Shown here piece after piece: positions 37,060 to 49,000 of a stretch of DNA of 64,000 nucleotides. Below the pieces are notes generated by a model, which was not told the DNA's origin, searched no databases, and worked only from the letters and a program-made list of their open reading frames with translations. The first letter of the stretch is position 1. Every line of letters starts with the position of its first letter. Source of the stretch: Topomyia yanbarensis (lineage: Eukaryota > Arthropoda > Insecta > Diptera > Culicidae); contig NC_080672.1 in the NCBI RefSeq assembly GCF_030247195.1, positions 5,022,001-5,086,000 on the forward strand, in the 5' to 3' direction. The translations under genes and the position numbers were made by a program.

Positions 37060-40000
37060 GTAAGATCATTTCGTAACAGGTCTAGGGTTGAACAGAATTT
37101 AGTCCACTTTTCCAGAGAAAAGGTAAAGCGACAGAGCACCACTTCCGTGGAGGCAGTTTTAATTTAGAACTTTTATTAGCTTAATGTGAAAAAATCTTTA
37201 AATAGAAATTTTCGACTCACGACTCTCTCTGCTTTGCCTTTTCAACTTCTCATTTTTCCTTTACCCATCTAACATTGAACCCGAGCGGAGTGGTAAGTCG
37301 CGCATAAATTTCTGAAAATGTGAGATTATCTCCGTTCGGAATTATGCACACAGTCGATTCGTTTTTGTCATACGCACATTTAATTCGTTGAAGCAAATAG
37401 TTTCTGTAGCGGATTGTGCGTTTGGTTTGAAAGTGGATTCGATCGAGATTTGTAGGGACAGTGTGCTTCCAAAGGTAGCACATTTTTGAATTAAACTAGT
37501 CCTGCACTGAACTAGCTTATAGGTAATAGTGTTGTGGCTGGCCAATATTTTCCTCTATTACCGCTCAACAAAATTTTGAAAGCTTTTATCCATAATATCA
37601 ATTTAACCTTTCGTGACAGTAATATCTTAATGGTGGTAAACCGGAAGTACAGAGGATCGAGGTTTTAGCTTTTGCTGGTTCTGGAAAACCTATGAGGAAG
37701 AGGGGAGTACTAGAATAAACCCAATCGCAAAGCACTATTTTCCTGGTCAAGAAATAATTTCAAAAAAAAAAAATGATGTCAATAGCAATGCGCCAACAGA
37801 AACATGTCAAAGTCCCCGGCGTCTAAAGGCGCAATTACTGGCTATCGTCAGTTCGTGGCGTCCACAAATGAGGGTAAAACATTTCTAACACCTCTTACAG
37901 GGCGTCCCCATCTGCGATCAGCTGAAATTGATCACGTCAAACTATGGAAGAAGCGTGAAAAAATGTACCATTTTCTACGCATCGTTCTACCAATTTGTTT
38001 AAGCAAACCGGGAGTTGTCCCATCCTTTCTCTCTACGTGTTAAAAATAGTTAAGTCAAGACACCTCTACGTAACAAAGAGCTTTCTCTGCCACACAGTAT
38101 TTACGGCAAAGAGATGGGAATAATAATACTGCGCCAAATGAGTTTGCATTCCTTGACCGTTTGTTCCCTTTCAAGCGGAAAAGTATTCATTTTTTACGTT
38201 TAAATGTACAACAAATTAAATCCAATTGATATAGTAGAAAAACAGTGAAAGCAAAGGAAGGAAAACTTTAGTCTGTTGGCAAATGTTACCGGCCACGTCG
38301 CCGATCACAGATCCACGCGGCAGCCAGAATCACATGTTTTCTCTAAAAATAAACCGTTAAATGAAAGGAAAACAGCGAATTTATTGCGACCTTTTCCGTG
38401 TTTTTGACCTGCGTCGCACTTTACCTGTAGGTACACAATAACATTTGCTGATTTTACTTATTTATGATAGATATTTTAAGAAGATTTAAAGATTGACGCT
38501 TCAACTATATTGAACGCTAAGAGTATTGCATAGCATTGAACGTTGTATATTGAGATATATTGTATACACTAGAGCGTGTTCTTCGCTTTCACCAAATTCT
38601 TGCTTCAAGATACCCGCCACTTCCAGCAGTCTCAGGATCCGGCGATGGCAGTTCACTGTGAAGCGATGGACATAATTTACCACTCTTAGTAGACCCTCCC
38701 ATTTTGGGAAAGTTGCTCTAACGGCTAACGCATTCGTCTACCAGCTGTCGGTGCATTGAAAAAGACCATAGCTCCTCTTTCGCCTCTAGAGTTTTTTATG
38801 TCCTTATCGGCCACTTCTTTCCATACTTCATGATATACAAAATTGGACACAAAACTATCAGCACTATAACACACCAACTAAGTTAGTGTCGGATTCTGAT
38901 GAGACGAAGTCGAAACTCAAATTCAATAACTAATTTAGTTATAGGTTTTGTGCTCTTCACGCGCAAAGATGGTTCTAAATAATTTTCTCCTTAATGGAGA
39001 AAACATAGTTTTTACCGAAATTGTTCTCCATTAAGGAGAAATATAGCGTGTTTGCAAATTTCTAGAAATCTTTTTCGACACATTTTCGAAAACTGACCAC
39101 AAAACAGGGGGGGGGGGGGCGGGGGTGGAAGAAGGAGTGGTCCTCAAGAAACTTTTTGGTTAGCTTCCTTCCTACCGAAAATATAATTTTCACTAATGTG
39201 ATCCAAAAAACTTTTTTTCAATTCTTCGAGTGCCATTCGAATATCTGGACGAGGCAAGAAGGCCAATGCAACAGCTTGTTTGTAAATGAGTTGTATTCAG
39301 TGAGCTTTCGAATATTTTGTCTGATGACCAAGTTGTTTTAATTTTTTGAAATGACTTTGGTTTAGACGAAAGAAGCATCCGTGAAGGGCAGCACCGGGTG
39401 AAAACTCTTCATGCAACACTTATCACAGTTGTCTCGAAATACAATATTATGTACAGTAGTCATTCGTTTGTTTGGTCATTTCACGAATCACGACATTTAC
39501 CAGATATTTTTATTAGCGCACAGAATGCTGTATCATATGTAACCAAATTCTTTTTCGGTAATAGCATATACACTAATGGAACGAAACGACTACAAATTTC
39601 TTCGCCAACGCTTTCGTGGACGGCAAATAGCTGCACAAATTGACATGGAACTGTGCTAAATGTTCCATCCATTATCAACAGTGTTGCCTGTGGTTTGCGA
39701 GAGCTATTTGATGTACAGATTCGAATAACTGCTCATGTTTGAAAGAAGGAATCAACTCCTAAGTTTGAGTGAACTGGCCAAACGAATGGATCGCCAGTTT
39801 ACATGCGAGGGCTATTTGCTATACAAATTTAAAGAACTGCTCATGATTAAAAAAAGGAATCAACTCTTATGTTTCTGACAAGCGGCCATTGATGTTAATA
39901 AAAAGTGGTTTTCGAAATATATTTTCTCGCATTTATTTCATTGCCAAAAAAATAACTGGGTTTAGTGGCATGAAAATATTTGACGGTATTCATTACAACT

Positions 40001-43000
40001 TCTTCGTTGACAATTCTAATTGACCTTCTGGAAATTAGGATGCTTGACAGAGACAGAAAACTATTTGTGCTTTTGGTTCAAGTTTGTAATCTTTCCCCCC
40101 TCCCCAAGGTTTAGGGGTTTGACGGTATTGCAAACATCATCAAGCATCAATTGCTTTAGGATGGGTATTGCATTACGCCTCGATAGTGGTGCATCGAGGA
40201 GACCGAGAGGGTTTATGCGCCTTTTTTATTTTCTATGTTTCTTCATACTCTGCACCTGCGCATACTAACGCTAAACCACTGGTCTATGCGCGGTGTCGTG
40301 GCCGACTGGCGGATCGACGTAGATTGACTTTTGCTGTGTGCTGTGTTTGCAAATATTGTTCTATTGGTGGTATTCGTGGACGGGGCTCACGGAGGGAGTC
40401 ATTGTGTGTCCATTTATCGGTCGACCTCGTCATCGTGCATATACCAATTAAATTAATTTAATAATTAAATTAATTTTATAAAGTAGAATAAGTAGAAAAC
40501 TATTAGTTGTAACTTTGTGATAATCGTAGTTTTTCGTACTAGTGTACAGTGTGCTAGTCGCATGTCTATCTATGTATGCAGTGCTGAGCTCCCTCACGGT
40601 ACTGATGGCAAACCAGCTAGACAAAAGAGAATCAAAAACGGTTAGCAGTTAAAGCAGTAAGCGATGCTTTTTTGAGTTACGGTTCTCATTCCAATGAATT
40701 GACAACAGTCAGACGGTTCTCTTCTGAATCTCTCACTCATTGGAATCATTATTGAGAGGAAGGGAAATTGACCGTCGTTTTATTAACAATATAAATACGG
40801 TTATGACGGTCATCTTATTACAAACAACGACATAGAATTAACAAACAGGCGGTTTCACATAAAAAAGCTATGCATAAAAGAAACTGAAAGGTGGAGAAAA
40901 AATCAACAAAGCACCGCATGCTGCCTGAATACAGTACACTGATAATATTTAGTTTACCATACCAATCCAAAACAAATGGTACTCAATCTGTCTATCATTT
41001 CAATGCGTTCTCTCTCGCACGGCTTCTGTGAGAGATAGTTAACTGAAACACTATCCGAGGAAAATGGAAATGAAATAACGGTCATTTTTGTGGTGATACG
41101 GTCACTTCATATTTACCGTCACAATTCAAAGACCATCGTGAGATTGCACAGCACTGTATGTATGTATTCGTCTGAGTATTTGTGACAGTTGGGTCAGGGA
41201 ATGGATGCAGAACTGACGTATATGATAGAATAGTGGCTTTAACGTCTGGTGATCAATCTGAGCATTTGGTTCTATTCATTCGGAAAAATCGGGTTGGATA
41301 AATTAGGGTAAAGTTAATTTACCGACGCACGCGAGTCATCCATTCCCGGCCAGCATAGCATGATGAAAGTCTAACAGCATGCAATTGTCGTTAATGATAA
41401 ATATACAACATTTGCTGCATTTAGACAAGTTTGATTGCATGTTACATATGTTTTTCTATTCTACTTCATTAGTCTGTCTCTTTTGTACATCTATTAGCTT
41501 AATTTTCCATTATTTATGTATACCAAAATAGTATTGTTCAATTTATACACTTCTAGTCAAGCTCTTTGCATCTTTTTTTTTTCTTTATTCGGCATGTTAT
41601 GATTCCTTTTATTAGTATATCTCTACTATACGCTATCTATACTCATATAGGTACAAACGCTCGTGGCCTTCGCGATAACACAAATCTGGCCACAAACGCG
41701 ACCATGCAGTTGCAATAATCCACATAAACTTACGCCCGCGATTTCCCCTACATGAAAACACCCCGGTAGTTAAGTAAACGTGGCATCTTTAAACTTCCAA
41801 ACGCGGTCTCAAACATTAAACCACCACTCGCGCGATCATGAAACGGTCACGTCCGAAAGTTTTACCAGTCTGGACTAATGCATTCAGTTAAACCAATCAA
41901 AAAGTGACGCTCATATTCACTAAACAACATGTTCCATGGTGACATGACCTGGAACTCAAGTGATATGGGGAAACGGACTACCATCTGTACCATACACTAA
42001 AAATTAAACTTCAGATTCACGGTCCGCGCGCGATCAAACAAAAATACACACTACGTCATTATAAAATCGAAGTTATACACGCGAAGTCACATACACGTGA
42101 CAAACACGTTAATATACAAATGCTTGAGCCCTTCGCGATCATTCCCGGCATCTACACCCGCGATCTAGTAAACATGATGGCATCCCAGTGATAAAGTGAA
42201 TGTCTCAGCTCCTATAAATTTTCAAACGCGGTCTCAAGCGTGAACCTAAAAACTCCCGCACTCGCGCGATCATGAATCGGACACTTCCGTTGTTGTTTCT
42301 ATCCTTGATATCAGCAGACTAGGTCCACGCCTTCAATTGGATCAATTAAAAAAAGAAAGCTCGCATATCCACTGGACACCACGTTACATGGTGACATGGT
42401 CGAGGACTTTAGTGATTAGGCGTAACTTACTCCCTGTCAGAATATGAATTGTACACCGAAAACTAACTATCAGAATGAAGGTCCGCGTGACCATCCAAGA
42501 ACGCATATAGGAATCGCATACGGTTACAAAATCCAGTCTTGTACACGCGAAGTCACATGAACGCGAGCATACGTGACAAACGCGTTAACATACGAGCGCT
42601 TAAGCCCTTCGCGATTAACAACGCATTCCTACCTTCGCAATCGTGCAAACTTAATAACATGCCGGTAATAAGGAGAACGTTTTAGCACTTACGAAGTTTC
42701 AATCTTCAAACGTCCGTTTCCGCGCACTCATGAAACGGTCACGTCCGGAAACTATTACTCTCTGTCCTAATAACTTAGGTCCATACATTCAGTAGGACCA
42801 AAAAAAAAATAAAGCACATATCCACTAGACAACACGTTCCATGGCGACATCACCAGGCACTCTAGTGATATGGAAGATCTCACATTCTTTTAGCATCTTA
42901 GCAGTACACCAAAAAATAAAGCATAAGATTCACGGTCCGCGCGCGATTATCCAAGAACACACGCGAATATACGAAAGGCACACGGCTATAAAATAGAATT

Positions 43001-46000
43001 CACACACGCGAAGTTACGTACACGTTAGCACACGCGACATACAAAGGCACACGCGATCGAACACGTTAACGTACAAATGCTCGAGCTCTTCGCGATGATA
43101 CACGCGATCGCGAGTCCCTACGTCCGCACATACCTAAACCGTACAATGAATATCACATTCAGAATCACGGCCCGCTACAATTGGCCTAATGCAGTGTTTT
43201 AGTGGGCGACATTGCCTGTCTCGTCTGCAAATAAACATTTGTGATTAGGAGTTGATAGTTTTCGTTAAATTTCTGCCGATAAAAGTTGAAGAATGCTGAC
43301 TAGTTCAGTAATTCGAAAATTAAATTTGGCGAATTACCAGTAAAATACCATGTTTTGGTCAGGATTTTTAGGTTATGCAGAAAACTTTCACGCAAAATAA
43401 TTTTCCTACGTCAACACCCCGGTTATGTTCTGGACATTACCTTCACCTAGTTTTTTCATGTTGCTTGCCGAAAATTGATTTGTTACGTAAGGAAAAATGG
43501 AATTGTCTGTTAAAAACTCCTACTAGAACACAATTTGCTGGGCCTGAAAAGAACATCTGAGTGTTTTATTGTGGGAACCTAATTTTGGCCCGCTCACCGC
43601 GGATCCGGCGAACTAGTTTGATGTCTTTCGGTATGATTGTTATGCGCTTGGTGTGGATGGCGCACTATTTCGTATCCTCGAACAAACCGACCAGGTAGGC
43701 CTCGCTGGCTGTTTCGGGAGCCATTACGGGTTGAGCTCTATAAAAGGAGATCGTCCTGCGCAATCTCACAAACCAGACGTTGGAAGGGCACCTTGCGGAT
43801 TAGTAGCTCCGTTCTTTTCTGCTAGTTCGTAGACGCCGATCGCACGTGGTATCTTCCATTAGGAGGTGCACTTCATCCTAAGAAATCCGAGAAAGTCAGG
43901 CTGATATGGGACGCTGCGGCCAAAGTGTATGGGATTTCTCTTCACTCTAACCTTTTGAAGGTGCTTGATCTGCTTACGCCACTTCCGACTGTTTTCAGCC
44001 GGCTTCGTCAGTCCCAGTGGCCGAGTGTGGCGGCTTAAGGGAAATGTTCCACCAAATTAAGATCCGTGAACCCGATCGTCAGTCGCAACGTTTTTTTTTT
44101 GTGTGAAGATTCTGTTACTGACATTGTGAATGTTTCTTGCTTCTTATTGACCAAACATGGATTGTCATGCTCCAGTAAACTATATAAAGAAAAGATCAAG
44201 CCAGCCCAGCCCTACGCGAGGTCACAGCTTCCGGTTAAAAACCACCAGAGAAAATTCAGTACTGCGTAATAAATGAAATGCGACGAAAGGGATGAACACT
44301 GTGAACGTTGGATACGGTGGACAAAATTCTTTCCGCAGTAGATACTCTCCGTATTCTTCGTTGTTACTTTCAACCTCCATATCTAAAGGACTTCGAAGAA
44401 CTTCAAACCCATAATCTTGTTAACGCAAGCGTACTCCTGAATTCCACGGAAGCGCGGATGTATCGATGCTGCACCATATGCATCGGATAAGGCTAAGTTT
44501 CCAACCATCTTGACGAAGCAACATCTGACATCTTTCTTCATTACAGACTGGTACCATAACCGTTTTCGCCACGGTAATAGGGAGACCGTCGTAAACGAAA
44601 TGCCCCAGCGATTCGAGATAACTAAACTCCGATAGCTAATGAAGACGGTAATGAGCCGTTGTATCTGGTGTCGCCCTCGCCTTGCGAAGGCAGCTCCAAA
44701 GCCTCCCCGATGACCTCACTTCTAGCTGCTAGGCTAATTCCAAACGTACGTCCGTTTACCTTCGTTGGCCTTGATTATTTTGGCCCAGGACTGGTGAAAG
44801 GAGTCAGGTCGAGCGTTGAATAATATTATTCACCCGCCTCACATCAAAGTCGGTCACAGTTTATCGTGTGAATCATGCATCATGGCAGTACGATGCTACG
44901 AAGCCCTTCGACCGTGTTTTGCATCGCTGTGGAGAAGCTTAAACGCATTAGATTTCCTACCTGGTTAAAAGATTGGATTGTCTCGCATCTCACAGGACGT
45001 AGTTTGCCACAGGCATTACCTTTGGATCATTGCTCTTTATTTTGTTTCTAAACGATCTTGGCACGGTTGTGAAATCTTCAAATCTAATGTTTGCTGATGA
45101 TTTGAAATTATATAGGCTAATAAATTGTAAACTGCTCAGGGTTGATACGGTCGCGCGTTTTATGTTTTCGATCTGAGGCATCGCGCGTATTTGGTGCGAG
45201 TTCAATTTTCGGTAGTGTTTTATGTTATCAAAATCTCCTCTAACATGTTCGTTTATCGTTTTGTTCAAGATGTATACTATTAACTTTCACTCCAATCTCT
45301 CAAAAACCAGGTTGCGGTTATAAAAGTTATTCTGAGACTCCATTATGCATCTTTATAACTATTTAGAGAGATTACGAATGGACGGAGGTATTTGGTAAAT
45401 TCTGCTCCTTTAGGATAAACTGGACCCTCTGTCGTATCCTTGTAGCACATCCTTGCTGTAATAGCAGCTGCTTAAGTCTTAAATAAGATTTAATGAAATG
45501 TAATAAGCGTTTGTTAAGGAACTTCCTTTACTTCCGAATTCGTAGCGATATCTGTCACGAAAACGCTGCATTTTAGCCATAGGAACAGATCTCTTACCAA
45601 TAATATTTTTTTCACGATCTAATCCGCGATCTAGGAAATTTGTTTGAAATCGGCTATCACATAGCTTTTATCGTCAATCAAAGCACATCCATCGAGTTTC
45701 ATGAGCACCTGATCGAACGCCATACGGACCTGGATTCTGGCCACTGCTTGTTTCTCGAAGCTTTTGATGGGTTGTTTACTTGCTCGATAATATTTATAAC
45801 CTCAAAGACGAACTCGCCGCAGAGTACAGCGAATAAAAGCCTTTTTGCCAAATTATATCCGAATGACCTTCAAGCGCAATTAACTATATACGATTCCAGT
45901 CCGCAGCTTGGTTTGCACTACGTACACACTTTTAAAAAACCTCAAAATTTCATCAATATTGGAACACTGTTTCTTGTGGTTAACCACCTCGGTTCTAGTA

Positions 46001-49000
46001 ACGGCTGTTGCTCGCTCTGAAATAGAAAAGAAAGAATATCCAGTTCTCTAAACTAGAGAAGCTCGCAGCTGGAAAAAAACTCCAAGAAAGGCCTACTAGA
46101 TTAGCTATGTATTTCAGCGGTTTTCATGCTGTAGTATAATAGGGCGCCCAAGTAAAGAGAAACAATACTTCACAAACACAATAACTTGAGTTATAGTTAC
46201 CCTCTTAGAACGGTTAGTTTCAAAAACGTCCAATGAAGGACGTTCGTTGGACCAATTTGGACAACGTCCAAATAACCGTTCAACAAACGTCCATCGTTGG
46301 ACCCGTGTTGAACGATTTTGAAACAATTTTTTGGACGTCTCAGTGGGTATTCTCAGCCTCTAAACCACTCCTAGGCGGAAGTGGGTTAAAGTTGAATATG
46401 AAATAATTCCATTTTCTTTTTTAGAACGAATGTGATCTGCATTCTCAATAATGACGAATCAAAATTAAACGGCTTCGATCGAAATAGCATTTGTTAATTC
46501 AACAATTATAACATTTTGTCGAAAATATTTTGGATTGTAATATTTCAAAATAACTTTGAAACCTAGGAATATTTACAAGTAACAAGACACGATTTGTTTA
46601 GCCTATTAACGAAAAATTCCGCGTCAATACATGAGAAATTTCCTATAATTTTCAAATGAAAACCATTACAAGTCTCGAAGATATTTAATTGGTTTTAAAA
46701 CCGAGCAAGCAGAACCGTGCGCGGATTTGGCGCGATTCTATTTAGTCGTCTTCCGTAGCAACCCTAGGTGGCTATCATGCTGTGGAGTTTTTAATCGGGG
46801 TTGAATTGATATTAAATCCAAAGTACCATTTCTTGGTTATTTTTCAACTGATTGTGATTATAAACAAAACTCCTAAAATGATTTGCAACAAAATATTTCT
46901 AGTAGGATTAAAGTTGTCTGAGAGTTACTGACTGTCCACGATTTTTCTGATAGTAGGCAGAGAACCAGGAATTATCTAATGCGCAGTTATTAAAATACAG
47001 ATACATATTCAGTCTAAGAAATGCATTCTTGTTGATCTCTGTCAGCTAGTTTCTAGAAAAATTTATGGTGATTAGAAGTCCGAAATTAACTGAATCTATA
47101 GATCATAGATGCAGTGAAGAAATTTCACCTTAAACAGAAATTATGTCTCTCTGATGGATAAGCTGTGGATAGTTACTTCTGTAAAAAAAATGTCGATTTA
47201 ACGAACAATCTCAAATTCAAAATTCTGCAAATGTTCTGACTAGAATGTTAACTGATTTAAAAAATTATTTTCGCTACACATGTATAAAGCTCAGTTGAAT
47301 AAACACAAACGATCTGATCGTGTTTACTACACCGAGCGATCATCAATACTATCTAATAATATTTTCACTCACTCCTTCTTTAGATGACGAGGACACGGTA
47401 AAGGAGACTTCAACCCCGAAACACATCGCTACCAGTGCGGCCCAGGCCGCCACCCAGCCTGGCGATGTTCAGATGCACATCCACAGCGATCACGGCACCG
47501 GCGGGAACTGGTGTGCCAAGATTGTGTTCTTCCTGTTGCTGACTGGACTGGGGGTGCTGATTGGGCTGATCATTATCGAGAACCGAGGGGTGTCGAATGC
47601 TGATACACCGCTGTCGGAGTCTCGCTACGCGGAGTACCTCAACGGGTGGGTTGACGAGAACCGCGAGGACGATCATCACCATGAGGAGATTTTGAATGCC
47701 ATTAATCAGCTGGAGGAGGAAGAGGATCACGATGAGGATGAAGGTCATGGTGAACCGTACGCTGAAGAGGAAGATCACGATGATGAGCAGGATGGTGAAC
47801 ACGAAGACGACGAAGAGGAGGAAGAAGAAGCAGTACAGAAACTGGATGACGACGAAGTAGAAGAAATTTTGGCGGTTGAGAAGGTGTCCACACAGGAAGC
47901 GGAAGTCGCAGAGGAGGATGATGGCGCGGATGAAGATGATGGTATGTTGAAAAGAAAGCCAATAAATTATTCTTTTCTTGACGCTTTATCGACGATAGTG
48001 ACTGACGAAATATTTCCACATAAATTGAATGGTTTGTTTTAAAATAAAAAAATGACGAAAATTAGCTGCGATGTACAACAAAGACTGAACGAATAAATTG
48101 GTTTACCTGGGCTAAATTTTGTACAGATAACGAGAATGACAACAATGGCAATGAAGAAGATGATGCCGATGTCGATGTCGATGAAGACGAAGATGACGAT
48201 GACGTTGACGTCGATGGCGAATCCGATGATAATGAGGGTAAATCGATATTTTCCTACCTCACATTTTAGTACCCTATTCGAGTGAGTACAAGTCCCAAGT
48301 CAGCATATTGCCAATATTTTCGCTCGCTTTTCCGACAGTTCTATTTGCTTGGCGCGGTACCGGGTTTGGAGGTCCGCTTGCGTTATCCCATTGTAATTAC
48401 AGGACAATATTTTGGGGTGCTGCTTTACGGGTTGAAAGATTTGCGCTAGAATAAGAACGAATCATGTATTTAGAACGAGTTTTTGTTTTCAATTATCAAG
48501 CTATTACAGAACCAAATGAAAACGACGAAAACGATGAAGACAATGACGAGGAACAGGACGGGACAAAGGATACGGAGGAAGCCACGGAAGTGGAAAATGA
48601 GAAAGATGGTTAGTAAATATCATTCGAAGCCGCTTCCGGCATCTACCGCAGTTTTATCAGTTTTAAAAGAAATTAACTGCTGGTTTTGTAATAGCTGTAC
48701 ATAATTCAATTTATTGGACATCAGTAGCTTAACCCTAGATCGGTTTCGCGACTTTTCCTGGGTGTAGACGATTTCGAAACTGTTCTAGGGTTAATGTTAA
48801 TATTTTGACACGTCCGATGATGTGGTTTGTTCATTTTCCAAAAAATGTATTATTCCAGTGCCGGTAGCTGATCAGCCGGACGACGATGACGATGATCAAC
48901 CCAATGACGAAGATGGTGAAGACGATGCCAATGATGCCGATTCCATTGCTAAAGAAATTGACGAACTGGCGGACGCTGATGATGACGACAACACGCCGTT

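Larger units (their letters stand above)
40280..43230 (+). mobile_element. Composite inverted-repeat plus tandem-repeat element, copy 2
   Basis: It contains a loop-like segment (about 40290-40399), the right inverted arm (40400-40555), a hAT-like insertion (40579-41156), the outer arm beginning AGGGAATGGATGCAGAACTG (41196), an A+T-rich spacer, ~452-bp tandem units (41640-43145) and the shared end (CTCGTCTGCAA, 43230). The order matches copy 1. The left inverted arm present in copy 1 is absent here, so the true left end is uncertain. Confidence 0.6.
37060..47383 (+). other. Asph-like intron 1, filled with mobile DNA
   Basis: Bounded by GTAAGATC and CTTCTTTAG. It contains a hairpin (38985-39040), a MULE relic (39460-39900), composite element copy 2 (40280-43230) with a hAT-like MITE inside, an H3 pseudogene, BEL and RT relics and a GTCCA palindrome cluster. 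The parts 37060-38980, 39900-40270 and 46340-47383 show nothing I can name; the frame 37804-38043 has no motif. Confidence 0.6.

Noticed and set aside
37804..38043. 79-codon plus frame in intron 1 as an extra Asph exon
   Set aside because: No acceptor/donor pair with the required phase 1 and no similarity to the acidic or anchor regions.
47410..47802. Minus-strand hydrophobic frame that looks like a multi-helix membrane protein
   Set aside because: It is the complement of the acidic Asph-like exon 2; Asp/Glu codons read backwards give Ile/Val/Leu/Phe. The same holds for 63121-63438.
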